Assembly (NCBI GenBank): GCA_963833375.1
Contig: CAWHXR010000004.1
Span: forward strand, 62,001-126,000
Source of the DNA: DASUPK01 sp963833375
GTDB lineage: Bacteria; Actinomycetota; Thermoleophilia; Solirubrobacterales; 70-9
DNA: 64,000 bases
Reading direction: 5' to 3'
A program made the translations under genes and the position numbers. Positions 27,415 to 35,998 of the stretch are shown in pieces; within the stretch, counting starts at the first letter, position 1; each line of letters starts with the position of its first letter. The notes beneath the pieces were generated by a model. It did not search any database and had not been told where the DNA came from. It saw only the letters and a program-made list of their open reading frames with translations.

Positions 27415-29276
27415 GCTGGCAAGCCGGTGTGATCGCGATCCTCGCGCTGACCCTGCTGGGCGGCTTCGCCTGGTACGAGCGCTCGCGGCCTCCGTCGCAG
27501 ATCGTCGCCCTGGTCGGCGCGCTCGCCGCGATCTCGGTCGCGGGGCGGGTGGCCTTCTCGCCGATCCCCAACGTCGTGCCGACCACCGACATCACGCTGA
27601 TCGCCGGCTACGCGCTGGGCGGGGCGCCCGGCTTCGCCGTCGGCGCCCTCTCGGGCCTGGTCTCGAACTTCTGGCTCGGCCAGGGCCCCTGGACCCCCTG
27701 GCAGATGGCCGGCTGGGGGCTCACCGGGATGATCGGCGCGGGCCTCGCGGTCGCGAGCGGGCGGAGGATGGGGCGCGTCGGGCTTGCCGTGGTCTGCGCG
27801 TTCGCCGGCTTCGCCTACGGCGCGCTGCTCGACTTCTCGCTGATGGTCACGTACGGCGGGGAGCAGTCGCTCGACCGCTTCCTGGCGCTCTCGGCCCGCG
27901 GGCTGCCCTTCAACGTCGCGCACGCCGCGGGCAACGCCGCTCTCGCCCTGGTCGCGGGACCCGCGATGACGCGGATGCTGCTCCGCTACCGCAGTCGCTT
28001 CGAGTTCGCCTGGGGACGCGCGACCGCCCCGGGCGGGGCAAAGCCCGTGGCCGCAGGCGCGGCGTGCCTGCTCGCGGCGCTCCTGGTGGCGGCGCCCGCG
28101 CTCTTCGGCGGCGCGCGAGCCGACGCCTCGGGGGGCGGCTCCGGTCCTGCCGTCGCCTGGCTGCGCACGGTCCAGAACGGCGACGGGGGATTCGGCTTCG
28201 CCCGGGGCGAGGACTCGAGCCCGGCGATGACCGGCTGGGCGGTGCTGGGCCTGGAGGCGGCGGGCGTCAACCCGCTGGACCTCGATCACGGTGACGCGAC
28301 GCCGATCTCGTACCTGGCGGGCACCGTCGGCGAGATCACCACTACCGGCGACATCGAGCGGACGATCCTGCTGCTCCGCGGCGCCGGGCTGGACCCGCGC
28401 CACTTCCAGGGGCACGACCTGGTCAGGCGCCTGCTGGCAAGGCGCGGAGGGGACGGATCGTGGGGCGGCCAGGTGAACCCGACCGCCTTCGGCATCCTCG
28501 CCCTGCGCGCGGCCGGCTCGCCCGCCGGCAACTTCCGCTCCGCGGCCTGGCTGCGCGAGAACCAGAACCAGGACGGGGGCTGGGGCTTCGCCGCGAAGGC
28601 CGCGAGCGACCCGGACAGCACCGGCGCCGTGCTGCAGGCCCTGGCCGCGAGCGGCGGCTCGGGAACGCGCGGGGGGATCGCCTACCTGCGCGGAGCGCAG
28701 CGCTCGGGCGGAGGATTCGCGGTGGCGGGCGGCTCGTCGAATGCCCAGTCCACGGCCTGGGCGGTGCAGGGCCTGGTGGCGGCCGGGGTTTCGTCCGCCT
28801 CGGTGCGCAGCGGCGGCCGCTCCCCGCTCGACTACCTGGGATCGGTTCAGGCCCGGGACGGGCACTACCGCTACTCGTCATCGAGCGACCAGACGCCGGT
28901 CTGGGTCACGGGACAGGCGCTGATGGCGCTGAACGGCGCGGCCTTCCCGCTCAGCCCGGTGCCACGAGCGACCTCTCGGGTCGCCGGGGCCACGGCGGTG
29001 GCCGGCTCCAGCGGTGGGGCCGCCGGTGCGACGGGCGCCGGCGGGCAGGCCAAGAAGGCCGCCCCGGCGACGGGCGGTGCCGCCGCCACCGCGGCTCAGC
29101 CGAGCCGGCAGACGGACCCGGTTCCGTTCGCGCCCGCCTCGGCGGCCCGGGGCGGGGGAGGAGGAGGGGGCGTGCCGGGCTGGCTCGTCGTGCTCGGCGT
29201 GGCCGCCTTGATCGCCGCCGGGGTCTGGGGTGGCTGGCTGCTCTACCGGCGGCGGCTGCCTCCCGGCACGCACTAG
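27411..29276 (+). CDS. ECF S component (CbrT-like) fused to transcobalamin-like alpha/alpha-barrel domain
   Basis: 621 residues. Residues 1 to about 200 form a six- or seven-helix ECF S component with the block VVPTTDITLIAGYALGG, then SNFWLGQGPWTPWQM, which is typical of predicted cobalamin (CbrT-type) S subunits. A further helix (about 206-226) leads to an extracellular region of at least five repeats of the prenyltransferase/squalene-cyclase type, each with GDGGFGF-, GDGSWGG-, DGGWGF- or GGGFAV-like turns followed by a helix ending AVLGLEAAG or similar. This is the alpha6/alpha6-barrel style of the transcobalamin/intrinsic-factor N-terminal domain. A low-complexity Ala/Gly/Pro linker and a last membrane helix (VPGWLVVLGVAALIAAGVWG) close the protein. 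The barrel would thus be displayed outside, tied to the importer. Confidence 0.88.
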   Translation: MSWQAGVIAILALTLLGGFAWYERSRPPSQIVALVGALAAISVAGRVAFSPIPNVVPTTDITLIAGYALGGAPGFAVGALSGLVSNFWLGQGPWTPWQMAGWGLTGMIGAGLAVASGRRMGRVGLAVVCAFAGFAYGALLDFSLMVTYGGEQSLDRFLALSARGLPFNVAHAAGNAALALVAGPAMTRMLLRYRSRFEFAWGRATAPGGAKPVAAGAACLLAALLVAAPALFGGARADASGGGSGPAVAWLRTVQNGDGGFGFARGEDSSPAMTGWAVLGLEAAGVNPLDLDHGDATPISYLAGTVGEITTTGDIERTILLLRGAGLDPRHFQGHDLVRRLLARRGGDGSWGGQVNPTAFGILALRAAGSPAGNFRSAAWLRENQNQDGGWGFAAKAASDPDSTGAVLQALAASGGSGTRGGIAYLRGAQRSGGGFAVAGGSSNAQSTAWAVQGLVAAGVSSASVRSGGRSPLDYLGSVQARDGHYRYSSSSDQTPVWVTGQALMALNGAAFPLSPVPRATSRVAGATAVAGSSGGAAGATGAGGQAKKAAPATGGAAATAAQPSRQTDPVPFAPASAARGGGGGGGVPGWLVVLGVAALIAAGVWGGWLLYRRRLPPGTH

Positions 29277-29285
29277 GTTTCTCAT

Positions 29286-29794
29286 ATGGAAGTCGAGGAG
29301 GCGATCCGTACCCGCCGCACGCACAAGGCCTACCGGCCCGAGCCGGTGGACCGCGGGCTGCTCGAGGAGATCCTCGATCTGGCCCGCTGGGCCCCCAATC
29401 ACAACCTCACCAACCCCTGGCGCTTTCGCGTCATCGGTCCCGAGGCGCTGGAGCGCCTCAAGCGGGCCGCGGGCCCGGAGGCCGCCTCCAAGCTCGACCG
29501 CGCCCCGACCCTCGTCGTCTGCTCGTGCGCCCTGACCGGCGATCCGACCCAGGACGAGGAGGACCTGCACGCCGCGGCCTGCGCCGCGTACATCGTTCTG
29601 CTCGCGGGTCACGGCCGCGGTCTCGCGACCTACTGGCGGACGCCGGAGTGCTCCGCACCGCCGAGGGGCGGTCCGCCGTCGGCATCCCGGAGGGCGAGCG
29701 CTTCGTCGGCCTGCTCCACCTCGGCACGCCGGTTCAGGAACAGCGGGCGCCCGAGCGGCTGCCCGCCGACCAGGTGATCGAGTTCCTCGACTGA
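29286..29794 (+). CDS. Nitroreductase-family protein (frameshifted near 29644)
   Basis: FMN-binding oxidoreductase fold. ATG at 29286. Conserved start AIRTRRTHKAYRPEPV, then WAPNHNLTNPWRF as in YdjA-type nitroreductases, and AACAAYIVLLAGHGRGLATY in the middle. Near 29644 one G appears to be missing (ACGCCGGAGTG for ACGCCGGGAGTG); with it restored the protein continues RTAEGRSAVGIPEGERFVGL and ends VIEFLD at 29794 (about 169 residues). TAGGTT lies six bases before the ATG, a layout that fits a leaderless transcript. It follows the B12 genes by nine bases, but the sequence is not that of BluB, so a role in B12 is unproven. Confidence 0.8.
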
Positions 29795-29804
29795 TGAGGC
29801 CGCG

Positions 29805-31481
29805 ATGATCTCCCGCGAGCAGGCGCTCCAGGCGATGCAGGAGGACCGCTTCGACGTGGTCGTCGTCGGGGGCGGGATCACCGGCGCGGGGGTCGCCCTC
29901 GACGCCGCCTCCCGGGGCTACTCGGTCGCCCTGGTGGAGCGCGACGACTTCGGCCAGGGGACCTCGAGCCGCTCCTCGAAGATGGTCCACGGGGGCCTCC
30001 GCTACCTGCAGAACTTCGACCTCGGCCTGGTCCGCGAGGCCCTGCTCGAGCGCCAGCTGCTCGTCCGCCTCGCGCCGCACCTCGTCTACCCGACGCCGTT
30101 CCTGGTGCCGGCGCTGGGCGACGACCGCCGTGACCGCCGCATCGGGATCGGCCTCAACATGTACGACGTGATGGCGACCTCGCGCATCGGGCGCGGGCGG
30201 AGCCAGCGCCACGAGCATGCGGGCGAGGCCCAGTACTGGTCCCCGGACCGCCATCGCACGATCTCCGGTGAGGAGGCGGCCGAGCTGATCCCCGCCCTCG
30301 GGCCGATGGATCCGAGCTCGGCGTACCTGTTCTACGACTGCCAGACGGACGATTCCCGCCTGGTGCTGACGGTCCTGGGTGAGGCCGAGCGCTTCGGCGC
30401 CGTGGTCCTCAACGGGGCCGAGGTGACCGACGTGCTCGAGGACGACGGCAGGGCCGACGGCGCCGCCTTCACGGAGGCCGAGTCCGGTGAGCGGATCGAG
30501 GTGCGCGCGGACAACGTCGTCAACGCGACCGGGGTCTGGGCCGACCGGATTCGCCCGGGCGAGCTGCTGACCGAGGAGGAGATCCCGAACATCAGGCCGA
30601 GCCGCGGCACGCACGTGACGATCTCGAACGACGACCTGGACATCGGCACCGCGGCCTGCATCGTCCCCGCGGGGGCCGACCGGACGATCTTCGCGCTGCC
30701 CTGGTACGGGCGGGTGCTCGCCGGGACGACCGACAACGACTACGAGGGCGACATCGACCGGGTGCCGCCGAGCGGGGACGACATCATCTATCTGCTCGAT
30801 GCCCTGAACGGCTACTTCGGGACCGAGCTCGGCCCCGCGCAGCTGACCGGCGCCTACGCCGGCGTCCGGCCGCTGATCTCGAGCGGCGACCCGAAGAAGT
30901 CCGTGGATATCTCGCGAAAGGCGGAGCTCTACGAGACCTCGTCGGGCATGCTCACCATCACCGGGGGCAAGCTGACCACCTTCCGGCGGATGGCGGCGCA
31001 GGTCGTGGATCGGATCGCTGAGCGCGGCGGCCGCGAGGCCGAGTGCCGCACCGATGACATCCCGCTCGGCATGGCCGCCCGGTCCGAGGACCTGGAAACG
31101 GGCGTCGACCTTCCCCAAGGGGCTGCCGATCAGCTCGCCTTCCGATACGGCCATGCGGCGCGGGCAGTTCTCGACCTCTGCGCCGAGGATCCGGAGCTCG
31201 CCGAGCCGATCGTGCCGGGACATCCCGACCTGATGGCCGAGGTGGTGATCGCCGCCAGGCGCGAGCAGGCCCGCTCGGTCGCCGACGTCCTGCTCCGGCG
31301 GACCCGCCTCGGGCTGCTCGCGGCCCCGAAGCTGCGCGACGGCGACCGCGTGGCGGCGGTGGCGGCGATGCTCGGTGCGGAGCTCGGCTGGAGCGGGTCC
31401 CGGATCAAGGCCGAGGTCGAGGCCTGGGCCGGGGTCACCGAGGCCGAGGGACTCGATCCGGCCGTGGCGCTGGCGAAGTAG
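29805..31481 (+). CDS. glpD: Glycerol-3-phosphate dehydrogenase, FAD-dependent
   Basis: Oxidises glycerol-3-phosphate to dihydroxyacetone phosphate and passes electrons to the quinone pool at the membrane. 558 residues. FAD-binding Rossmann motif VVVVGGGITGAGVALDAASR near the start, then the family signature SRSSKMVHGGLRYLQ. Further blocks ASSAYLFYDCQTDD-like (PSSAYLFYDCQTDD), NATGVWAD, RPSRGTHV and TGAYAGVRPLI, followed by GGKLTTFRRMA. The C-terminal cap domain (REQARSVADVLLRRTRLGL) is complete. ATG at 29805 has GATGAGG just upstream. Confidence 0.94.
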   Translation: MISREQALQAMQEDRFDVVVVGGGITGAGVALDAASRGYSVALVERDDFGQGTSSRSSKMVHGGLRYLQNFDLGLVREALLERQLLVRLAPHLVYPTPFLVPALGDDRRDRRIGIGLNMYDVMATSRIGRGRSQRHEHAGEAQYWSPDRHRTISGEEAAELIPALGPMDPSSAYLFYDCQTDDSRLVLTVLGEAERFGAVVLNGAEVTDVLEDDGRADGAAFTEAESGERIEVRADNVVNATGVWADRIRPGELLTEEEIPNIRPSRGTHVTISNDDLDIGTAACIVPAGADRTIFALPWYGRVLAGTTDNDYEGDIDRVPPSGDDIIYLLDALNGYFGTELGPAQLTGAYAGVRPLISSGDPKKSVDISRKAELYETSSGMLTITGGKLTTFRRMAAQVVDRIAERGGREAECRTDDIPLGMAARSEDLETGVDLPQGAADQLAFRYGHAARAVLDLCAEDPELAEPIVPGHPDLMAEVVIAARREQARSVADVLLRRTRLGLLAAPKLRDGDRVAAVAAMLGAELGWSGSRIKAEVEAWAGVTEAEGLDPAVALAK

Positions 31482-31501
31482 ATCGCGCCCCCTGGATTAG
31501 C

Positions 31502-32773
31502 ATGCGGCGCTCCATGGCCCTCAGGGACGAACACCTGGCGGAGCTGCACCGCCGCGCGCGTGAGCTCGAGGTCCCGCGCTACCGGATGCTGCCTCGCGAC
31601 GAGCTGATCGAGGCGATCGAGGAGCGGGGCGACGAGCAGCGCGAGCCCGAGGCTCCGGAGGCGGCCGCCGAGACCGAGCCGCGGGAAGAGTCCGAGCGCG
31701 AGCCGGAGCCGAAGCCCGCCCCGGAGCCGGAGGCGGACGCCGAGGAGGTCACCGGTGTCCTCGACCGGATGCCCCAGGGCTACGGGTTCCTCCGCCTGAG
31801 CGGGCTGAACGAGGCGGAGGGCGACGTCTACGTCTCCGCCTCCCAGATCCGCCGCTGCGAGCTGCGCCCCGGCGATCAGGTGAGCGGCCCGGCTCGCCCG
31901 CCCCGCGGCGGCGAGCGACACCGCGCCCTGGTCCGCGTGGAGGCGGTCAACGGGCAGGCTCCGGAGGAGAAGCGCAGGCACTTCGAGGACCTCACGCCCG
32001 CGACCCCGACCCGCCGGATCCTCGCGCCCGACGCGAGCGCGGATCCAATGGTCCGCGCCGTCGACCTGTTCGGCCCGCTGGCCTTCGGCCAGCGCGTCCT
32101 CGTGCTCGCGCAGCCGCGCTCGGGCCGGACGACCCTGCTGCGGGCGCTGGGCGCGGCGATCGCGGAGACCGGTGCGCACCTCTGCGTGCTGCTCGCTGAC
32201 GAGAGGCCCGAGGAGGTCCCGGAGTGGGGGCGGGCGCTGCCGGAGGCAGAGATCTTCGCCGCGACCGCCGACCAGGAGCCGCGCGATCAGATCCGCGCCG
32301 CCGAGCTGGCGATGGGTCACGCCAAGCGGCTCGCGGAGGGGGGTGAGGACGTCGTGGTCCTCGTCGACTCGTTGAGCAGGCTGGCGCTTGGCTACCGGGA
32401 TCCCGGCCGCGTGAAGCGCCTCTTCGGCGCGGGCCGCGAGCTCGCTGATGAGGGCAGCGGCTCGCTCACGGTGATCGCGACCGTGCTCGACTCCGACGAT
32501 CGCGGCGCCGAGGTCCGTGAGGCGCTCGAGACGACCGAGAACCTCCTGCTGAGGCTCGACGCGGGCCTCGCGGCCAAGGGGATCGTCCCCGCGCTGGTGC
32601 CGGCCGATTGCCGCGCGTCCCGAGAGGACGCCCTGCGCGATGCCGATGAGATGGAGCAGGTTCGCCGCCTTCGCGAGGAGCTGGGCCAGCTGGACACGGA
32701 GGCGGCGGCGCGGACGCTCGCCGACCAGATCGTGGCCACCGGGAGCAACGCGGAGCTGCTCGCCAGGCTGTAG
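31502..32773 (+). CDS. Divergent Rho-like protein
   Basis: 423 residues with Rho layout. N-terminal helical domain (HLAELHRRARELEVPRYRML), a Glu/Pro/Ala-rich insert (about residues 40-85), an RNA-binding OB fold (GVLDRMPQGYGFLRLSG, then DVYVSASQIRRCELRPGDQV), and a RecA-type ATPase. Departures from standard Rho: the Walker A is QPRSGRTT (204-211), with Arg209 in place of the invariant Lys; the segment holding the Q loop (LSGG) between Walker B VVVLVDSLSRLALGY and KRLFGAG is missing; and the R-loop KGTGN is replaced by ETTEN. The catalytic-loop region DERPEEV is kept. It may be a Rho paralogue with altered RNA or ATP use. ATG at 31514 is another possible start. Confidence 0.8.
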   Translation: MRRSMALRDEHLAELHRRARELEVPRYRMLPRDELIEAIEERGDEQREPEAPEAAAETEPREESEREPEPKPAPEPEADAEEVTGVLDRMPQGYGFLRLSGLNEAEGDVYVSASQIRRCELRPGDQVSGPARPPRGGERHRALVRVEAVNGQAPEEKRRHFEDLTPATPTRRILAPDASADPMVRAVDLFGPLAFGQRVLVLAQPRSGRTTLLRALGAAIAETGAHLCVLLADERPEEVPEWGRALPEAEIFAATADQEPRDQIRAAELAMGHAKRLAEGGEDVVVLVDSLSRLALGYRDPGRVKRLFGAGRELADEGSGSLTVIATVLDSDDRGAEVREALETTENLLLRLDAGLAAKGIVPALVPADCRASREDALRDADEMEQVRRLREELGQLDTEAAARTLADQIVATGSNAELLARL

Positions 32774-34099
32774 TTGGCACCGCGACGTCCACATCTCTCG
32801 GACGTCCTCAACCTCTCGCGGCTGCCCGGGGTCTCGGACGTCTTCCATCGGATCCGGCTGCCGTCGGACCTCGACTCGGTCACCACCGTGGGCGAGGAGG
32901 AGGACCCGGAGTCCGCGGGGCTGGACTCGGAGACGGTGGAGCACATCTGGGAGGGCGCGGTGGACCTCTACAGGAGTGGAGTCCACCCGGGCCTGCAGCT
33001 CTGCCTGCGCCGCGAGGGGAAGGTGGTGCTCGACCGGGCCATCGGACACGCGCGCGGCAACGGCCCGGGTGACGACGAGGACACGCCGAAGGTCCCGATG
33101 ACCACGCGGACGCCCTCCTGCATCTTCTCGGCCTCGAAGGCGGTCACGGCCATCGTCGTCCACCTGCTGGACGAGCGCCAGATGCTCCACATCGGGGACC
33201 GGGTGAGCGAGTACATCCCCGAGTACGCGCAGAAGGGCAAGGAGGGGACGACGATCGCCCATGTTCTGGCTCACCGAGCCGGCCTCGCCGCGATGCCGAA
33301 GGAGGCGCTCGGCCTCGACCGGATCGACGACCGCGAGTTCCTGGTGCGCGCAGTCTGCGAGGCGAAGCCGGCGATCCGTCCCGGACGGATCCTCGCCTAC
33401 CACGCGGTCTCGGGCGGCTACATCCTCGGCGAGATCGTGCAGCGCGTCACCGGCAAGTCGATCAGGGAGGTTCTGGCCGAGGAGATCCTCGATCCGCTCG
33501 GCTTTCGTTGGGGCAGCTACGGCGTCTCCCCCGAGGACACCGACGAGGTCGCGCTCAACTACGTCACCGGCCCGCCGCTGCTGCCGCCCCTGTCGACCCT
33601 GGTCACCCGGGTGCTCAGCGTCCCGCTCCAGGAGGTCGTCGATCTCTCCAACGACGAGCGCTTTCAGACCTCGCTGGTGCCGGCCGCGAGCGTCATGACC
33701 AGCGCGAACGAGCTCTCGCGCTTCTTCGAGATCTTCCGGGCCGGGGGCCAGATGGACGGGGTCCGGGTGATGCAGGAGCGGACGATCCGCCGCGCCCTCA
33801 CCGAGCAGTCGCACCTCGAGATCGACTTCTCGCTCGTCTTTCCGACGCGCTTCTCATACGGGCTGATGCTGGGCGCGAAGCTGGTCAGCCTCTACGGGCG
33901 TGACACCGACCTCGCCTTCGGGCACCTCGGCCTGATCAACATCATGGGGTGGGCCGATCCGGAGCGGGCGCTCTCTGGCGGCCTGATCACGACGGGCAAG
34001 GCGATCGTCTATCCGGAGCTGCCCCGCTTCTACGGGCTGATGCAGCGAATCGCGGGCGAGGTGCCGAAGACCTCGGAGCCGAGCTGGATGCAGCCGTAA
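32774..34099 (+). CDS. Serine hydrolase, class C beta-lactamase family
   Basis: 441 residues from TTG at 32774, directly after the Rho-like stop. Beta-lactamase/esterase fold: the SxxK motif is SASK in the stretch CIFSASKAVTAIVVHLLDE, the second element is YHAVSGGYILGEIVQ (Tyr as general base), and the third, His-x-Gly, is in AFGHLGLINIMGWAD. HVLAHRAGLAAMP is also typical. No signal peptide is seen, so it is probably a cytoplasmic esterase or lactonase (EstB/LACTB type) rather than an antibiotic resistance enzyme. Its substrate is unknown. Confidence 0.85.
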   Translation: MAPRRPHLSDVLNLSRLPGVSDVFHRIRLPSDLDSVTTVGEEEDPESAGLDSETVEHIWEGAVDLYRSGVHPGLQLCLRREGKVVLDRAIGHARGNGPGDDEDTPKVPMTTRTPSCIFSASKAVTAIVVHLLDERQMLHIGDRVSEYIPEYAQKGKEGTTIAHVLAHRAGLAAMPKEALGLDRIDDREFLVRAVCEAKPAIRPGRILAYHAVSGGYILGEIVQRVTGKSIREVLAEEILDPLGFRWGSYGVSPEDTDEVALNYVTGPPLLPPLSTLVTRVLSVPLQEVVDLSNDERFQTSLVPAASVMTSANELSRFFEIFRAGGQMDGVRVMQERTIRRALTEQSHLEIDFSLVFPTRFSYGLMLGAKLVSLYGRDTDLAFGHLGLINIMGWADPERALSGGLITTGKAIVYPELPRFYGLMQRIAGEVPKTSEPSWMQP

Positions 34100-34130
34100 G
34101 AAACGGCCGCCACGAAAAAGCGCGGCCGGA

Positions 34131-34607
34131 TTAGGCCCGGTCGCGGCCGCCGTAGGCGACGGCACCCCAGGAGGGCTCGGCGGAGAGCTCGATCAGCTCG
34201 GAGTCCCGATCGGGCTGGACGTAGCCGAAGGTCTGGGTGGACTCGTCGAAGACGATGTCGAGCTCACCCTCCTTGACGCGCTGGTCCAGCCAGGCGCCGC
34301 GGAAGACGAGTCGCCGCAGCCAGTGAACGACGCTCTTGTTCGACGGGCCGACCAGGTCGTCCCAGTTCTCATTGACGTGAGCGCCGAGGGGGGAGCAGGG
34401 CTCACGGATCTCGCCGTTCACCGCCAGCTCGAGCAGGTCCTCCAGCTCATGCTCGTCGAGGCCCTGTCGGACGAAGTCCAGCTTGACCGCCGCCTGCTCC
34501 ACGCGCTGGGCGAAGTCCTGTTCGTTGAACGAGAAGCGGAGCTCCCCGTACTCGAGCACGTAGTCGGCGCCTGACTCGTAGTTCCCTCTGCGTGCGGTCT
34601 CGTCCAT
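34131..34607 (-). CDS. Conserved hypothetical protein, acidic
   Basis: 158 residues from ATG at 34607, chosen because GGAGGA sits seven bases before it; the frame could extend to 34703. The protein is acidic and apparently soluble. Visible parts: YVLEYGELRFSFNEQDFAQR, a helix DFVRQGLDEHELEDLLELAV, then SVVHWLRRLVFRGAWLDQRV, then ELDIVFDESTQTFGYVQPD near the end. No family is recognised and no catalytic motif is seen. It is convergent with the serine hydrolase. Confidence 0.65.
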   Translation of the reverse strand: MDETARRGNYESGADYVLEYGELRFSFNEQDFAQRVEQAAVKLDFVRQGLDEHELEDLLELAVNGEIREPCSPLGAHVNENWDDLVGPSNKSVVHWLRRLVFRGAWLDQRVKEGELDIVFDESTQTFGYVQPDRDSELIELSAEPSWGAVAYGGRDRA

Positions 34608-34641
34608 TGGTTCCTCCGCCGCCCCGTCCTCCGAATCAATC

Positions 34642-34664
34642 GGGTTGCTCTTGGCAGAGCACCT
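34642..34664 (+). repeat. Small hairpin, paired with one before mraZ
   Basis: GGGT then TGCTCT-TGGC-AGAGCA then CCT. The same design occurs at 42094-42116 (TGCTCC-TTGC-GGAGCA); the changed stem pair is compensated (T-A against C-G). It lies upstream of both the minus-strand hypothetical gene and the plus-strand DUF192 gene. Confidence 0.4.
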
Positions 34665-34837
34665 CTCATCGCGGGCGGAAGCGGTTTGGGCATCTTCGCG
34701 CATGAGGGTCGTCGTCGCCAGTGCTCGAGGTCTCCTGAACGGCCGGTTGCAGCAAAAGGGAACCCGCGCGGTGTGTCGACGGTCTGCTGGCGACGGACGG
34801 CGGGGGAGAGGATGGGTACGAGCTCACTGGAGCCAGG

Positions 34838-35140
34838 GTGGAGACCCCGATCAGGTTCCGGGATCTCGAGCGGATGGACATCCTCGACCTCGAGGTCCCG
34901 GTTGCGAGCACCGCGGTCAGCCGGCTGCTGGGCCTGGCGTTGCTGCCTCGGGAGCGGGCCGGGCCCGGTCTGCTGATCCCGGGCTGCCGGAGCGTCCACA
35001 CCTTCGGCATGCGGTTCCGGCTGGACGTTCTTCTCCTCGGTTCCGAGCTGGGGGTGATCGAGATCCGGCGCGAGCTTCCGCCGGGGCGGATCGTTTGCTG
35101 TCGGCGTGCCGCGGCGGTGCTCGAGCTTCCCTCGCCGTAG
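34838..35140 (+). CDS. DUF192 family protein
   Basis: 100 residues from GTG at 34838, with GGAG just upstream. DUF192 proteins are small beta-barrel-like domains of unknown function. The signature LLIPGCRSVHTFGMRFRLDV is present, preceded by VSRLLGLALLPRERAG. DUF192 genes are often found beside Tad/Flp pilus genes in actinobacteria, which agrees with the cpaB and tad genes that follow. No signal peptide is seen. Confidence 0.75.
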   Translation: METPIRFRDLERMDILDLEVPVASTAVSRLLGLALLPRERAGPGLLIPGCRSVHTFGMRFRLDVLLLGSELGVIEIRRELPPGRIVCCRRAAAVLELPSP

Positions 35141-35213
35141 CCGGGGGCCAGCCGCGCTCGCGGGATCCCTTCCAGGGGATTTGCGGGGATTCGGACAGCG
35201 TGGAGACGCACCC

Positions 35214-35998
35214 ATGGTCCTCTTGGCTGGCGAGTCTGAAGAAGTCCCAGCGCTCCCAGGGGGAGAAATCCGGGCCCGCCGCCCTCATCTGGCCGTGCTC
35301 CCTCAGGTCGAAGAGCTGGCGACGGTGGTGGTCTGCGAGGACGACGACCCTACGCGCGAGCTCCTCTGCGATCACCTGACCGCCGACCGCTATCGGGCGC
35401 TGCCCGCGCCGAGCGCATCCGACGCGCTGCGGCTCTGCGGCTACAACCACCCGGACCTGATGGTCTTGGACCTGGGGCTTCCGGACGCCCCGGGGATCGA
35501 CGTCCTGCGGGAGATCCGCGGCGCCGGCGAGCGCTTCGACCCGGATCTGCCGTGCTCGTCCTCTCGGGCCGAACCAGCGAGGCCGACCGCCTCCGCGGCT
35601 TCGAGGCCGGAGCGGACGACTACCTGCCGAAGCCGTTCCACTATCCGGAGCTGCTCGCCCGGGTGGCGGCCATCCTGCGGCGCCGGCGCGGCGCCCGCCG
35701 GGGCCCGATCCAGGTCGGGGATCTGACCGTCGACCCCGTGACCCGCCGCGTCGCCGTCGGCGGGCGGCAGGTGCAGCTGGCGAACAAGGAGTACGCCCTG
35801 CTGCGGGCGCTGGCCTCGGAGCCGCGCCGGGTGTTCACCAAGGACGAGCTTCTGCGGGACGTCTGGGGGTTCCGCTCGCAGGGGCGGACCCGCACGCTCG
35901 ACTCCCACGCGAGCCGGCTGCGGCGGAAGCTCGACCCGGACGGGACGCGCTATGTCTTCAACTGCTGGGGCGTCGGCTACAGGCTGCTGGAGGGGTGA
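35214..35998 (+). CDS. Response regulator, OmpR/PhoB type (frameshifted near 35551)
   Basis: Receiver domain with the acidic pocket CEDDDPTRELL, phosphoacceptor Asp in LMVLDLGLPD (about residue 86 from the ATG at 35214), then, after the shift, PKPF with the conserved Lys. One G is apparently missing at about 35551 (CTGCCGTGCTC for CTGCCGGTGCTC); restoring it gives VLVLSGRTSEADRLRGFEAG. A winged-helix output domain ends the protein (EYALLRALASEPRRVFTKDE, then SHASRLRRKLD and YVFNCWGVGYRLLEG). The start is uncertain: about 37 residues precede the receiver, and a GTG near 35326 would begin directly at it. The next gene, a kinase, overlaps the stop. Confidence 0.85.

Noticed and set aside
29286..29794. 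Nitroreductase-family gene next to the B12 operon as bluB
   Set aside because: The WAPNHNLTNPWRF block and overall pattern are those of YdjA-type nitroreductases, not of the DMB synthase BluB. Position alone is not enough.
32774..34099. Class C beta-lactamase as an antibiotic resistance gene
   Set aside because: It has no signal peptide and the motif spacing is that of EstB/LACTB-type esterases. Resistance cannot be claimed.
34100..34130. Shared terminator between the convergent serine hydrolase and hypothetical gene
   Set aside because: The GC-rich stretch around 34105-34150 does not form a clean stem with a T run in either direction.
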